Assembly (NCBI GenBank): GCA_963779325.1
Contig: CAVZXS010000010.1
Span: forward strand, 1-64,000
Reading direction: 5' to 3'
Length of the DNA: 64,000 bases
From: CAVZXS01 sp963779325
GTDB lineage: Bacteria; Bacteroidota; Bacteroidia; Chitinophagales; Chitinophagaceae
Shown here: positions 26,647 to 36,490 of the stretch, one piece after another
Position numbering within the stretch: position 1 is the stretch's first letter
How the letters are laid out: the number at the start of each line of letters is the position of its first letter
Made by a program: the position numbers and the translations under genes
Notes under the pieces: model-generated
Database searches by the model: none
Seen by the model: the letters and a program-made list of their open reading frames with translations, nothing else
Told to the model about the DNA's origin: nothing

Positions 26647-29600
26647 CTACCTAAAAAGCAAGTTAAACACTTTCTTTTCCCCGGTTTCCCGGTTTTGGAT
26701 AACAAGGAAATAAACTCCTCCCGCCATTCCCCCGGGTCTGTTTACATGCTTAATTTCTCCGCTTTTAGCATTTACCTGTTTGTTCATAAATATTTTGCCT
26801 TCGGCGTTCAGCAGCTTTACATCATAATTACCTGACATTGTTTTACCGAATTGAATTTCAAAGGCATCAATAACAGGGTTAGGCATTACAGAAAGTGTAA
26901 TTGTATTGTTCTTATTTATTTTTACTATTTCTGATAAAGACGGAGTACCGCTGTTTTTCACTACTCTCAACCTGTATTGATTTAAACCGTCAGGTACACT
27001 ATTGTCAATAAAATAATAATTATTAGCGGTGTTGTTTGTCGCGGCGCTACTTACAGTTCCTACGGGTATAAAATTTCCGCCTTTATTACTTCTTTCCACT
27101 ACAAATGAACGGGCTTGAAACCCGGGTTCTGTTTTCCAATGCAGTTTTACATCTTCTCCCTGCAAAGCGCCGTCAAACTGTAAGCCGTTTACTGATAACA
27201 ACCAACCGCCGCATTGACCATTTACAGAGAAGTTAGATATACGTGTCAGGCATCCGTTGTTTAGTGAAACCTTGGCTACATATACACCGGTATCAGTAGG
27301 TAAAAGATATGGTATTTGGTAATCATTACCTGTTCCGAGAAAAACACTATCAGCAGCACTTTTTTTCCTGTACCAACTGTAAGTAAAATTAGGAATTGTC
27401 GGGACAGTCAGCGTTATATTGTTATAATAACAATTGGAAGTAGCCTGCATTATAGTATTCCCTAAAGGAAGAACAGACGCATTATTTACGGTGCCATTTC
27501 CGCAAACATCAACAGCTCTTAAATTTATCTGCGAGTAACTTGCTCCGTTATTAATAGTAAATATAGGGCTGGTTTGTGCCGGAGCGACAATGCTTGGAGT
27601 TGCCGGCAAACTGCCGATAATTTCATAAGCCAGCGGTACGATACCCCCTGTAACTACTGCATTTACAGTAAAACTGTTATTGTTACACTGGTACACTGCC
27701 GATTCAACAAGAGCCGGATATATATATGGCTTTACATCAAATGTATCATAGTATTTGTTTGTACATGCTGATTGTATAGTATATTCAACTATATAATTTG
27801 CCGGGCTAAGATTATCAAATGTATAAACAGTACCTGAAACAGATGTAGGATTAATAGTAGAAACAATTCCGTCTTTTTTTATAATCCTTGGAGTAATTGA
27901 GCCATTATTATTCGTGCAATTCACACTCATAGTTCCGTAACCGTTTACATGGGTGCCGCCGGGACATTTTGAATTCACTGTCAAATCAGTATTCAGTACC
28001 AAGCCATTTAATGCGTGATAAACCGAATCCTTAGTTCCGCAAATACTGCTACCAACGAATTTATATTGGAGGCCGGAAGGTAACATGGGTAAATCCGATA
28101 TTGAAAAGGTACTTGAGGCTGAGCTTACAGTTTTCACCAACACATTACCCGGGTTATATATATTCAATACATACGGGCCAGTTCCATTATCAAAATCTAC
28201 CGTAATATTGGCAAAACCATTAATACATCCTTTACCAGACGATACATCAATATCCAACACCGGCGGAGATACTGTAAAGCACCTGTTTATAGTTGTATCA
28301 TAACAAGGCGTAGTAATTTTTATACAATAGCTGCCGTAAGGAAGGTTAGTAAAGCGACCGTTTGTGTTACAAGCCAATGGCACATTAGCGCTGTTAAATA
28401 AGCAATAAGCGGGCGAAGTCAAATTCGTTTGCCCCTCAATTTCCGCCCTGAAGTCAGTACACGTTTCGTTATCGATATCTACAACGTTGGAAACCGAAGG
28501 TATCAACCTGCTTGCTGTAAAACATCTGGTAATTAATGTATCGTAACAGGTTTGGTCATTTTGTATCCTGATACAATAAGAACCATATGGCAGGTTCGGG
28601 AACACACCTGTTGTATTACAAGCTACCTGTGTATTGTTATTATCAAATAAACAATAATTGGGGTTGGTAAGGTTCGTTTGACCGGTAACTGTAGCTGTAA
28701 AAGTAGAACAAGCCCTGGTAAGAGAAACATTTGCGGCAACTGCAGGTACAGGTCTGTTTACTGTAAAACACCTTACAATGGTAGTATCGTAACAAGCCGG
28801 ATCGTTCTTTATATTGATACAATAAGCGCCAAACGGCAAGTTTGTAAATACGCCGGTTGAATTACAAATGATTGGAACACCCGCTGCTGTAAACAGGCAA
28901 TATTGCGGATTATTAAGATTGGTTTGACCGGTAACGGTTGCCGTAACCGAAGTACAGTTGGCACCCGAGATAGTAACTGCGGCAGCAACAGCAGGTACAA
29001 GTTTATTTACAGTAAAACATCTTGTTATCGTTGTATCATAACAAGGCAGTTTGCTGGTAATACGAATACAGGAATTTCCGTAAGGCACATTATTGAACAC
29101 TCCCGTTTTATTGCAATCTACCAAAACCTCAGCGCTGTTATATAAACAGTAGTCGGGGCTAAAAAGGTTTGTTTGCCCTGTAACCGTTGCTGTAAAACCT
29201 GTACATACCCGGTTACTGAATGTTACTGAAGCAGCTACAGACGGTACCGGTTTATTTACCGTAAAACATCTTGTTATCGTTGTGTCATAACAAGCGTCAA
29301 TCATTTGAATACAATAAGAGCCGTAAGGCACATTATTAAAAATTCCGCCGCCGTTACTTGCTATAATTACATTTGAACTGTTAAGCAGGTTAAAAACCGG
29401 GTTTGTAAGATTGACCTTACCCGTTACTGTTGCCATAAAATCGGCACATATCTGGTTACTGATAGTAACGGAAGAAGCTATTGCAGGTTTATTTGTATCA
29501 AACCATGTACTGTACGTTCTGTTGCCGCAAGCATCCTTTATAACTAATGTTACGCTTCGCTTGTGCGCCAAAAGAAAGCTGAAACTATTTGATGCAGACC

Positions 29601-30333
29601 AAACAGTATCGCCCGGGGCTTTAGAAACACCATAAGTAAAACCGGTAAAGATGGCCGGGTTCGCAATATTTGTATTCCCCTTACTGTCTGTAACAGTCAT
29701 AAGAGCCTCAGCGTTATCACAACCAACTTTAGTTACCGTCGCCTGACTGATCCACCAGTTATAATTAGCAATAAATGCCAATCTTGTTTGAATACCGCCG
29801 CAGGAATCCGTTAATCGAACCGAATAAGTACCCGCCGGAAGATTTGTAAAAACGCCGGTTGTATTTGTTGTACCAATACCGGCAGCTGAAGGTGCAACAA
29901 TTTGATATGTTAATACAGGACGTCCGTATTGTACATTGATAGCTGTTAAGCTGCCCGTGGTAGTATTTGTACAGGTAATATCTGTAGCAGCTATTTGAAA
30001 ACGAGGGTCTTGGTAATTACCTGCAACTACAACATTAGTCTGTGTAACAGAACAGTTATCAACCAAGTCTGTAACTTGTACGGTATAGCTGCCGGGAGGA
30101 AGACCTGTTATAATATTTGTAGAAGTAACTGTCACGGGAATGGGCCCGGTAATTTTGTAATTAAAACTACCTGAACCGCCTGTTACCTGTACAGTTATAA
30201 CACCTGTAGATGCACATCGTGATTCTTTTGCAGATACAGTAACCGAAAGACTGCACTGAGCAAAACTTGTTGCCGGTAAGAAAATAGAGATACAAGAGAA
30301 CAGAGCAAGAATTAATGTAAAATTCTTTTTCAT
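26647..30333 (-). CDS. large repeat-containing protein with type IX secretion domain
   Basis: A 1228-residue exported protein. A signal peptide ends near residue 25 (ATSFAQ). Two SprB-like repeats (GSYTVQVTD, GTYSVRLTD) follow. Five tandem repeats of about 80 residues occupy roughly residues 280-690, each with TVTGQTNL-type and YGSYCI-type strands and a closing CYDTTITRCFTV with paired cysteines. Ig-like segments follow, and the protein ends with a type A sorting domain (SVMPNPVIDAFEIQF... GGVYFLVI). By family knowledge the last domain directs transport through the type IX system and removal or anchoring at the surface. An adhesin or matrix role is inferred. No catalytic domain seen. Confidence 0.85.
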   Translation of the reverse strand: MKKNFTLILALFSCISIFLPATSFAQCSLSVTVSAKESRCASTGVITVQVTGGSGSFNYKITGPIPVTVTSTNIITGLPPGSYTVQVTDLVDNCSVTQTNVVVAGNYQDPRFQIAATDITCTNTTTGSLTAINVQYGRPVLTYQIVAPSAAGIGTTNTTGVFTNLPAGTYSVRLTDSCGGIQTRLAFIANYNWWISQATVTKVGCDNAEALMTVTDSKGNTNIANPAIFTGFTYGVSKAPGDTVWSASNSFSFLLAHKRSVTLVIKDACGNRTYSTWFDTNKPAIASSVTISNQICADFMATVTGKVNLTNPVFNLLNSSNVIIASNGGGIFNNVPYGSYCIQMIDACYDTTITRCFTVNKPVPSVAASVTFSNRVCTGFTATVTGQTNLFSPDYCLYNSAEVLVDCNKTGVFNNVPYGNSCIRITSKLPCYDTTITRCFTVNKLVPAVAAAVTISGANCTSVTATVTGQTNLNNPQYCLFTAAGVPIICNSTGVFTNLPFGAYCINIKNDPACYDTTIVRCFTVNRPVPAVAANVSLTRACSTFTATVTGQTNLTNPNYCLFDNNNTQVACNTTGVFPNLPYGSYCIRIQNDQTCYDTLITRCFTASRLIPSVSNVVDIDNETCTDFRAEIEGQTNLTSPAYCLFNSANVPLACNTNGRFTNLPYGSYCIKITTPCYDTTINRCFTVSPPVLDIDVSSGKGCINGFANITVDFDNGTGPYVLNIYNPGNVLVKTVSSASSTFSISDLPMLPSGLQYKFVGSSICGTKDSVYHALNGLVLNTDLTVNSKCPGGTHVNGYGTMSVNCTNNNGSITPRIIKKDGIVSTINPTSVSGTVYTFDNLSPANYIVEYTIQSACTNKYYDTFDVKPYIYPALVESAVYQCNNNSFTVNAVVTGGIVPLAYEIIGSLPATPSIVAPAQTSPIFTINNGASYSQINLRAVDVCGNGTVNNASVLPLGNTIMQATSNCYYNNITLTVPTIPNFTYSWYRKKSAADSVFLGTGNDYQIPYLLPTDTGVYVAKVSLNNGCLTRISNFSVNGQCGGWLLSVNGLQFDGALQGEDVKLHWKTEPGFQARSFVVERSNKGGNFIPVGTVSSAATNNTANNYYFIDNSVPDGLNQYRLRVVKNSGTPSLSEIVKINKNNTITLSVMPNPVIDAFEIQFGKTMSGNYDVKLLNAEGKIFMNKQVNAKSGEIKHVNRPGGMAGGVYFLVIQNRETGEKKVFNLLFR
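28262..29495 (-). repeat. five tandem repeats of about 80 codons
   Basis: The repeats share the closing block CYDTTITRCFTV and the central TVTGQTNL. The copies have diverged, most in the first and last, so recent expansion is unlikely for all of them. Borders are approximate. Confidence 0.8.
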
Positions 30334-30502
30334 TTAGGGGTACGATTTTATTTTTTATAGGGTTTGGATCTTCGGAAATCACCTCACTGATAGACAAAAA
30401 ACTATTCAGCTCAGTAATTTCTGCAACAAACGTACTGCCTATTATTTTATAAAACGATATATTTAAACGAATTATTTTTGAAACAATGGTTCATAACAAA
30501 CT

Positions 30503-30533
30503 GAAAACCCGCCTGTTAAGAGCGGGTTTTATT
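30503..30533 (-). terminator. hairpin terminator of ilvE
   Basis: AAAACCCGC pairs with GCGGGTTTT around a nine-base loop, about 35 bases after the ilvE stop on the reverse strand. Confidence 0.8.
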
Positions 30534-30565
30534 AATCTAAATTAAGTTTATATGTGCAACCTTTG

Positions 30566-31630
30566 TCAAACTTTAAACATCCAGCCGTATTTATCCTCTC
30601 TTTTTCCCTCCCGGATATTTGTAAGCCATTCTTTTACTGTCGGTCCGGCTTTCCAGGTATCTATGTCAAATTGCATTACGTAGTCCTTGTAGCGGAGTTC
30701 CTTAATCAAAGAAATGGTAGCCGCCGTACCTGTACCAAAAACTTCTTTTAAAGAGCCGGCTTTATTTGCATCTATAATTTCGTCGATTGACAGGGGCCTT
30801 TCCTCTACTTTATAGCCCATTTCCTTCAGCAGCGTTATTGTGCTTTGTCGTGTCACACCATCAAGTATAGTACCTTGTTCAAGATCAGGTGTTATGGCTT
30901 TATCGCCAATTATAAAAAATACATTCATTGTTCCTATCTCCTGCACATATTTATGTTCAAAAGCATCTGTCCATAAAACTTGGTCATAACCTAATTTTTT
31001 GGCCTCTGCAGTAGCATACATTGCCGCTCCGTAATTACCGGCAGCCTTTGCATAACCAATTCCCCCTGCTACAGCACGTACATATTTTTCCTCTACATAA
31101 ATACGCATAGGAGCCGCGTAATAAGGGCCGGTAGGGCAAAGAAGAATCATAAATTTATAACTATCACTCGGTCTCACTCCTATCATTTCATCGGAAGAGA
31201 ACATAAATGGTCTTATGTAGAGAGAATGGTCCGGCTGATTGGGAATCCAGTTTTTATCTAAGCTGATTAACCGGCGCATGCCCTCAAGAAAAATCTCCTC
31301 GGGTACCGGCGGCATTTGCATCCGTTCAGCAGAAATATTGAACCGCTTGAAATTGTCCTGCGGACGAAAAATAAATGCATTACCCTCCGCATCTTTGTAC
31401 GCTTTAATACCCTCAAAAATTGCTTGCCCGTAATGCAAGGCAGCACAAGAAGGGCTGAGCAACAATGGTTGATAAGGTTTGATTTCTACATTCTTCCACT
31501 CACCGTTTTCATAATCAGCTTCCAGCATATGATCGGAGAAATATTTTCCAAAAGGAAGGTTTTCGAGGTTGATATCCTTTAGTTTACTTTCCCCTGCTTT
31601 TGTAATGATTATGTCCATAGCTTCTGTCAT
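30566..31630 (-). CDS. ilvE: branched-chain amino acid aminotransferase
   Basis: A 354-residue class IV PLP aminotransferase that interconverts branched-chain amino acids and their 2-oxo acids. The lysine that binds PLP is in YAKAAGNYGAA near residue 195. HYGQAIFEGIKAY, LYIRPFMF and the C-terminal FGTGTAATI are conserved in the long (type II) form. ATG at 31618 is an alternative start. A near-consensus -7 box (TTTCTTTG) lies at 31646-31653. Confidence 0.96.
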   Translation of the reverse strand: MTEAMDIIITKAGESKLKDINLENLPFGKYFSDHMLEADYENGEWKNVEIKPYQPLLLSPSCAALHYGQAIFEGIKAYKDAEGNAFIFRPQDNFKRFNISAERMQMPPVPEEIFLEGMRRLISLDKNWIPNQPDHSLYIRPFMFSSDEMIGVRPSDSYKFMILLCPTGPYYAAPMRIYVEEKYVRAVAGGIGYAKAAGNYGAAMYATAEAKKLGYDQVLWTDAFEHKYVQEIGTMNVFFIIGDKAITPDLEQGTILDGVTRQSTITLLKEMGYKVEERPLSIDEIIDANKAGSLKEVFGTGTAATISLIKELRYKDYVMQFDIDTWKAGPTVKEWLTNIREGKREDKYGWMFKV

Positions 31631-31699
31631 AAATAAGTTATTTTGCGGTGCAAAGAAACAAAAAAACTAACACTTATTTGTTCCGAAAGAGACAATTTT

Positions 31700-32200
31700 A
31701 TGGACATAAACAATATACAACTTACGCCGGCTACCGTTACAGCTCTGTATAAGAACTCATTATACATTGAGGAAAGCAGGAAGGAAGAAAAAGTAAAGGA
31801 AGAAAAAGCAGTCTTTAAACACCTGGGGCAGAATAATAAAAAAATTGTACTGCTTGTAAGTTACAGCGATGCAGTTTTTTTACCTGATAAGCAATTGGAA
31901 TTTTTGACAAGCATATTGACGGCTTGCAGGTTAAGTTTGGCCGATGTGGCAATAATCAACAGTGCAAATGCGGGTGATATAAGTTATAAATCATTGTCAA
32001 AAGAGCTGCAAATGCAGTATGCCATTTTATTTGGTGTAAATCCCTCTTCACTTTCACTTCCCGTAGACTTTCCGGCATACCAGGTACAAGCTTTCAGCAA
32101 TTGCACCTACCTGCATTCGGATAGCCTGGAAGCTCTGGCGGCAGATAAAGAACTTAAAACAAAATTGTGGCTTTGCCTGAAAAAAATATTCGGAGTTTAA
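31700..32200 (+). CDS. hypothetical protein
   Basis: A 166-residue protein I do not recognise. It starts MDINNIQLTP, is rich in charged residues around 25-40, then has alternating hydrophobic strands (KIVLLVSYSDAVFL, ADVAIINSAN) and a C-terminal helix. No signal peptide or membrane segment is evident. The frame is open to 31643, but the ATG at 31700 clears the ilvE promoter and is the better start. It is divergent from ilvE and 40 bases ahead of rdgB, so it is likely transcribed with rdgB. Confidence 0.75.
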   Translation: MDINNIQLTPATVTALYKNSLYIEESRKEEKVKEEKAVFKHLGQNNKKIVLLVSYSDAVFLPDKQLEFLTSILTACRLSLADVAIINSANAGDISYKSLSKELQMQYAILFGVNPSSLSLPVDFPAYQVQAFSNCTYLHSDSLEALAADKELKTKLWLCLKKIFGV

Positions 32201-32240
32201 AATAAACCCCATAGCATTTAAAGCAATAACTAAAATAGAC

Positions 32241-32819
32241 ATGAAACTTATTTTCGCTACCAATAATCAACATAAGATTGATGAAATAAAAAATGTAGTG
32301 GGAACCAAATTTGATATTCTTACCCTGAAAGAAGCGGGCATTGATATTGAGATACCTGAGCCACATGATACATTAGAGGAGAATGCCCGGGAAAAATCGA
32401 CGACAATCTATAAACTAACCAATACAAATTGTTTCAGCGAAGACACCGGTCTGGAAGTAGAGGCGCTGGGCGGTGAACCGGGTGTAAAAAGTGCCCGCTA
32501 TGCAGGCGAGGATAAATTATTTGCCAATAATATAGACAAGCTTTTACAAAAGCTGGGTAAATCGGAAAAAAGAACAGCCCGGTTTAGAACTGTTATCTCG
32601 CTGCTGATTGACGGGAAAGAGAGTCTTTTTGAAGGAATTTGTGAAGGAATAATTGGTTACGAACCCAAGGGTACCGGCGGATTTGGCTACGATTCCGTTT
32701 TTATTCCTAAGGGTGAAAGCCGTACATTTGCCGAGATGAATATGGCTGAAAAAAATGTTTACAGCCATCGTAAAAAAGCTACCGTTAAACTTTTAGCCTT
32801 CCTTAGTACAATAAAATAA
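32241..32819 (+). CDS. rdgB: non-canonical purine NTP pyrophosphatase
   Basis: A 192-residue RdgB/HAM1 enzyme that hydrolyses dITP, ITP and XTP to keep deaminated purines out of DNA and RNA. The start LIFATNNQHKIDEI, the SEDTGLEVEALGGEPGVKSARYAG block (near residue 68, in pieces) and the C-terminal GFGYDSVFIP and SHRKKA motifs are diagnostic. Length is normal. The ECF sigma factor gene follows after ten bases. Confidence 0.97.
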   Translation: MKLIFATNNQHKIDEIKNVVGTKFDILTLKEAGIDIEIPEPHDTLEENAREKSTTIYKLTNTNCFSEDTGLEVEALGGEPGVKSARYAGEDKLFANNIDKLLQKLGKSEKRTARFRTVISLLIDGKESLFEGICEGIIGYEPKGTGGFGYDSVFIPKGESRTFAEMNMAEKNVYSHRKKATVKLLAFLSTIK

Positions 32820-32829
32820 TTTATAAATT

Positions 32830-33396
32830 TTGAACTTAGTAAGCAACCCAAATATCACCGAAGGCGACTTAATAAAAGGGTGTATATCAGGCGAAAGAAG
32901 GATGCAACAAGAGCTTTACAGCCGGTTTGCTCCCAAAATGTACGCCGTTTGTCTCCGCTATGCGGGTAAGGCAGACGATGCTGAAGATATTTTACAAGAC
33001 GGATTTATTAAGATTTACAAGAACCTGGATAAATATAGGGGGGATGGCTCTTTTGAAGGCTGGATACGCAGAATTTTTGTAAATACGGCCATTGAGCATT
33101 TCAGACGAAAAACGCATTTACAAACAATTGGCGAGCAAGAAGATAATACTATTGAATCCAAAGCCTTTAATGCCCTGGATAATTTAGCCGAAAAAGATAT
33201 TTTAAAAATCATTCAGCAGTTATCGCCGGGTTATCGAACGGTTTTTAACATGTATGTTGTAGAAGGTTTTACGCACAAAGAAATTGCCGACTCATTAAAT
33301 ATTTCTGAAGGAACAAGCAAATCGCAGTTGGCAAGAGCCCGGGTTATTTTGCAGGAAATGGTAAAAGAATATACCGACAGGGTGAAAGCTAAATAA
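32830..33396 (+). CDS. ECF RNA polymerase sigma factor
   Basis: A 188-residue sigma-70 family protein with region 2 (LYSRFAPKMYAVCLRYAG, DAEDILQDGF, FEGWIRRIFVNTAIEHFRR) and region 4 (YRTVFNMYVVEGFTHKEIADSL, SEGTSKSQLARAR). Region 1.1 and region 3 are missing, as in ECF factors. The start appears to be TTG 32830, since the first in-frame ATG (codon 26 or so) would cut region 2. The next gene starts four bases after its stop and is a likely regulator. Confidence 0.93.
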   Translation: MNLVSNPNITEGDLIKGCISGERRMQQELYSRFAPKMYAVCLRYAGKADDAEDILQDGFIKIYKNLDKYRGDGSFEGWIRRIFVNTAIEHFRRKTHLQTIGEQEDNTIESKAFNALDNLAEKDILKIIQQLSPGYRTVFNMYVVEGFTHKEIADSLNISEGTSKSQLARARVILQEMVKEYTDRVKAK

Positions 33397-33400
33397 TAAA

Positions 33401-34579
33401 ATGAATAACGATACTCAATACAAAATGTACAACTATGAAGTGCCGCCGCCTGAAAAGGTGTGGGACCGCATAGCTGCCGCTTTGGATGAAAGTATCAGCG
33501 ATAATAAAATAGCAGCTAAATTATTGGTGGCCGAAGTTGTACCCGCGGAAAATAATTGGACTATAATTGAAGCCGGCCTGATCAACAGCGTTAGCGATAA
33601 AAATACTGCGGAAAAATTATTGACCTCACAAGTTTCTCCACCTGCAAAACTATGGTTGATAATAAAAGAAGAGCTTGAAGTTATTGAGCGGGATAAAAGT
33701 GTAAAAGAAAAATTATTTGACATTGAACTGGTGCCTGCCGGTAATATTTGGGCCAAGCTGGAAAAACAATTAGACGATGACCGGTGGGATAAAGCTATTG
33801 GTAAAAAAGTAGTCAATGCCGAAGTTTATCCGCCTGCTGAAACATGGAACAATATAAAAGCGGAACTTAGTAATGACAAGGTGGTTGTGCCTGCCAAAGT
33901 ATTTCAATTTGGCAATTGGAAAAAAATAGCCGTTGCTGCCGCTCTTATCGGTGTTATAGCAACAGGGGCTGTAATGTTGTTTACAAATACTCCTGCTATA
34001 ACTGATAATACCAACAGCACTGCCTTTGTGGAAGACAAAAAAGAGAATAGCACTATAGCCCCGTTACCTACTGATTTTAATACACCTGAAGTACAAGCTG
34101 CCGATAAAACCATATTGGCTGCCGTTGAAAAGAAAACAGGTACCCCGGTTAGTACAAAAAATACCGGAACAGTTACAGTTAAAAAGAAATTCGATAATGA
34201 AGCAGCGCAATCTTCAAACGCCAATGTTGCTGTATCATTTACTTCCGTTGAATTGAATGATACCCGTTCAAAACCCGATGATACCAAGAGCCGGATACAT
34301 AAGGCTATACGTAATGCCAATGCAAATGAATCCATCGCCATAATTGATCAAAAGCGCTATTATAACCTGCTGGATGAAAGCGGAAATATAGTTCGCATAT
34401 CGAGGAAACTAAATGCAATGGAATGCATTATTAAAACGGGCCTTGATATACCGCTTGATAAAAAAGAAGAGGATAAAGAATGTAATGATAAAGTAAAGGA
34501 CTGGCATGATAAAATGGCCCTTTCTACTTCGGTATTATCTCCGCTTGATTTACCTGCCGTGCTTTCCTCCGTTAAATAA
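33401..34579 (+). CDS. membrane protein with five 32-residue repeats, putative anti-sigma factor
   Basis: A 392-residue protein. Residues 10-160 are five repeats of exactly 32 residues, each with a Val/Leu-x-Pro-(Pro/Ala)-x(3)-Trp core; the tryptophans fall at 21, 53, 85, 117 and 149. A single membrane segment covers about 175-194 (IAVAAALIGVIATGAVMLF), so the repeats should be cytoplasmic. The outer part is Thr/Lys-rich and lacks a recognised domain. Position after an ECF sigma gene and topology match anti-sigma factors, but no zinc-binding anti-sigma motif is present. The role is inferred from context. Confidence 0.75.
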   Translation: MNNDTQYKMYNYEVPPPEKVWDRIAAALDESISDNKIAAKLLVAEVVPAENNWTIIEAGLINSVSDKNTAEKLLTSQVSPPAKLWLIIKEELEVIERDKSVKEKLFDIELVPAGNIWAKLEKQLDDDRWDKAIGKKVVNAEVYPPAETWNNIKAELSNDKVVVPAKVFQFGNWKKIAVAAALIGVIATGAVMLFTNTPAITDNTNSTAFVEDKKENSTIAPLPTDFNTPEVQAADKTILAAVEKKTGTPVSTKNTGTVTVKKKFDNEAAQSSNANVAVSFTSVELNDTRSKPDDTKSRIHKAIRNANANESIAIIDQKRYYNLLDESGNIVRISRKLNAMECIIKTGLDIPLDKKEEDKECNDKVKDWHDKMALSTSVLSPLDLPAVLSSVK

Positions 34580-34758
34580 AATCTGCATTTCTTTTTGTTT
34601 TGAGCAACTGCGGAGTTAGTGTATACCGCTTATAATCCCTACATAGTCCAAAGTTTCATTCATGGCGGCATTATACGTTTTATCAGGTTTGGAGAGATTT
34701 TATTAGACTATTTACTATTTAAAATTGGTATTATTTATTTTTACCGGTAAAAACCAAC

Positions 34759-35193
34759 ATGTCGAGAATAAAACTTGAAATGCCGGCTGCATTTAATTTC
34801 ACGGCAATTATTCCCATACGTATAACGGATGTAAACTACGGCGGTCATGTAGGCAACGATGCCGTGCTTTCACTTATACATGAGGCAAGAATGCAATACT
34901 TAAACCGATTCGGATTTACGGAAATGAATTGCGGCGGCGCGGGGTTGATAATGAGTGATGCAGCTATTGAGTTTAAGAAAGAATTTTTTTACGGCGACAT
35001 GTTGCAGGTGCATGTAGCGTCCGGTAATTTTTCTAAAGTCAGTTTTGATTTTTTTTATAAACTGGAAAAAGAAACAGAAGGAAAATCAACATTACTGGCA
35101 TTGGCAAAAACGGGCATGGTTTGTTATGATTATGATCTAAAAAAAATTACTCCCGTACCCGAAGCGGCAAAACAGCGATTTGAAATGGTTTAA
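34759..35193 (+). CDS. hotdog-fold acyl-CoA thioesterase
   Basis: A 144-residue protein of the 4HBT/hotdog superfamily, which hydrolyses acyl-CoA thioesters. RITDVNYGGHVGNDAVLSLIHEAR holds the conserved aspartate and the central helix (in pieces: TDVNYGGH, HEARMQYL). FKKEFFYGDML and the last strands fit the fold. The stop overlaps that of the convergent gene by three bases. The exact substrate is unknown. Confidence 0.85.
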   Translation: MSRIKLEMPAAFNFTAIIPIRITDVNYGGHVGNDAVLSLIHEARMQYLNRFGFTEMNCGGAGLIMSDAAIEFKKEFFYGDMLQVHVASGNFSKVSFDFFYKLEKETEGKSTLLALAKTGMVCYDYDLKKITPVPEAAKQRFEMV

Positions 35194-36467
35194 GGCAAAA
35201 CGATCCAATACACTTTTACTATTCTCCTGCGTTTATCATTCGCCGTATACTTAACGGAAGGCTCGGGCAGTTCTTCTCCCCTGCCCTGCGCAATGGTTTC
35301 TACTGCAAATTTTGAAAAGATAGCTTGACCCGCTTTCCTCTCTTCGGTAATTGTTTTCATCATATCGGCAATTACAGTAGCCCTGAGCCTGGAAAGCTCT
35401 CTGTTAAGTTCGGCCGAAGTAGCCTCACCGTTATTATTCATAGAAATAACGAGCTCCTTCGCTAACGAGGAAGCGGGATTTATTTGGCCTGCGTCGGCAT
35501 AGCCCAGTACAATTATAGAGGCTGTAAGTTTTTTATTGGGAAACTTTGACGCAAACTTCATTATACTGTCTGCTATTGGCTCAAACAAAGGTCTTTTAGA
35601 AGAGATAAAAGTATTATCGGGTCTAAATTCACCGGGTCCGAAAAGAGAAGATAAATTGATCCTTGTAAATGTGTTGGTGCCCAGCAAATCATTAATCAAG
35701 TCTACATTACCCAAATTATTTTTAGCCTCGCTCAGCAATTCTTTAACCTTATTGGCTACGCTGTTGATATTACTGTGACTTACTTTTCCGGAAGCTACCA
35801 CCGCGTTATCATTTATATGATTCTGTGTAATTTTTTTTATAGAATCAAGATAGGTACCTATAGACTGCGATGATTTCTCATCAATTTCTTTGCTGTCCAG
35901 CTTATTCCTGTTCGCACTTTCGGCCTTTTCAATTTCCGCTAATACTTTCCTGTTCACATCGTCACTCGCTACCGCCGTTTTCTTAATTTCCAATTTCGCT
36001 TTTAATACTTCCGAATTAAACATTTCACTGATAAAAGCAATATTCCTGTTCATTTTTTCCGCACCCGATAATGCATTTGTCTCCGTTTGTAAAACACCCG
36101 GGTAATCTTTCTTTTTAACTCTCAAGAAACTGCGAAAACGCAAGCTGTCGCCGTCAAGTATTTGCTTTGTTATTCTATTGGCGGAATCGAGATATTGAAG
36201 AAGTGATTGATTAACATCACCATTAATTATTTTTTTAGCATACGCTTCCTTTACAGATGCGACGCTGCCCGGCAGAATAGCGGCAGTATTAGCCTCCAAC
36301 GACTTCCGTTGTGTATACATTCTTTCCAGCACCATTAATTTGGGAGATGAACTGATACAAGAAAACAAGCTGAATAAGAAAGCTGAAAAGAAAAAGTAAA
36401 CAGGAATGCCGTTTACGGAGTTTTTCAAAAGGAGTCGAGGTTTAGTTATATTTTGTATTGGTCTCAT
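35190..36467 (-). CDS. lipoprotein with OmpA-like C-terminal region
   Basis: A 425-residue protein with a lipobox (LFSLFSC near residue 37). Its N-terminal part (AYAKKIINGDVNQSLLQYLDS) is paralogous to the next gene upstream at 36491. The middle is a charged helical region (about residues 100-230). The C-terminal third resembles an OmpA-like domain, with IIVLGYADAGQ, LSRLRATVIADMM and a closing NDKRRRIVKVYW. A cell-envelope structural role is inferred. Confidence 0.65.
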   Translation of the reverse strand: MRPIQNITKPRLLLKNSVNGIPVYFFFSAFLFSLFSCISSSPKLMVLERMYTQRKSLEANTAAILPGSVASVKEAYAKKIINGDVNQSLLQYLDSANRITKQILDGDSLRFRSFLRVKKKDYPGVLQTETNALSGAEKMNRNIAFISEMFNSEVLKAKLEIKKTAVASDDVNRKVLAEIEKAESANRNKLDSKEIDEKSSQSIGTYLDSIKKITQNHINDNAVVASGKVSHSNINSVANKVKELLSEAKNNLGNVDLINDLLGTNTFTRINLSSLFGPGEFRPDNTFISSKRPLFEPIADSIMKFASKFPNKKLTASIIVLGYADAGQINPASSLAKELVISMNNNGEATSAELNRELSRLRATVIADMMKTITEERKAGQAIFSKFAVETIAQGRGEELPEPSVKYTANDKRRRIVKVYWIVLP

Positions 36468-36490
36468 TCTCGTGTTGCGTTTATCCGTTT

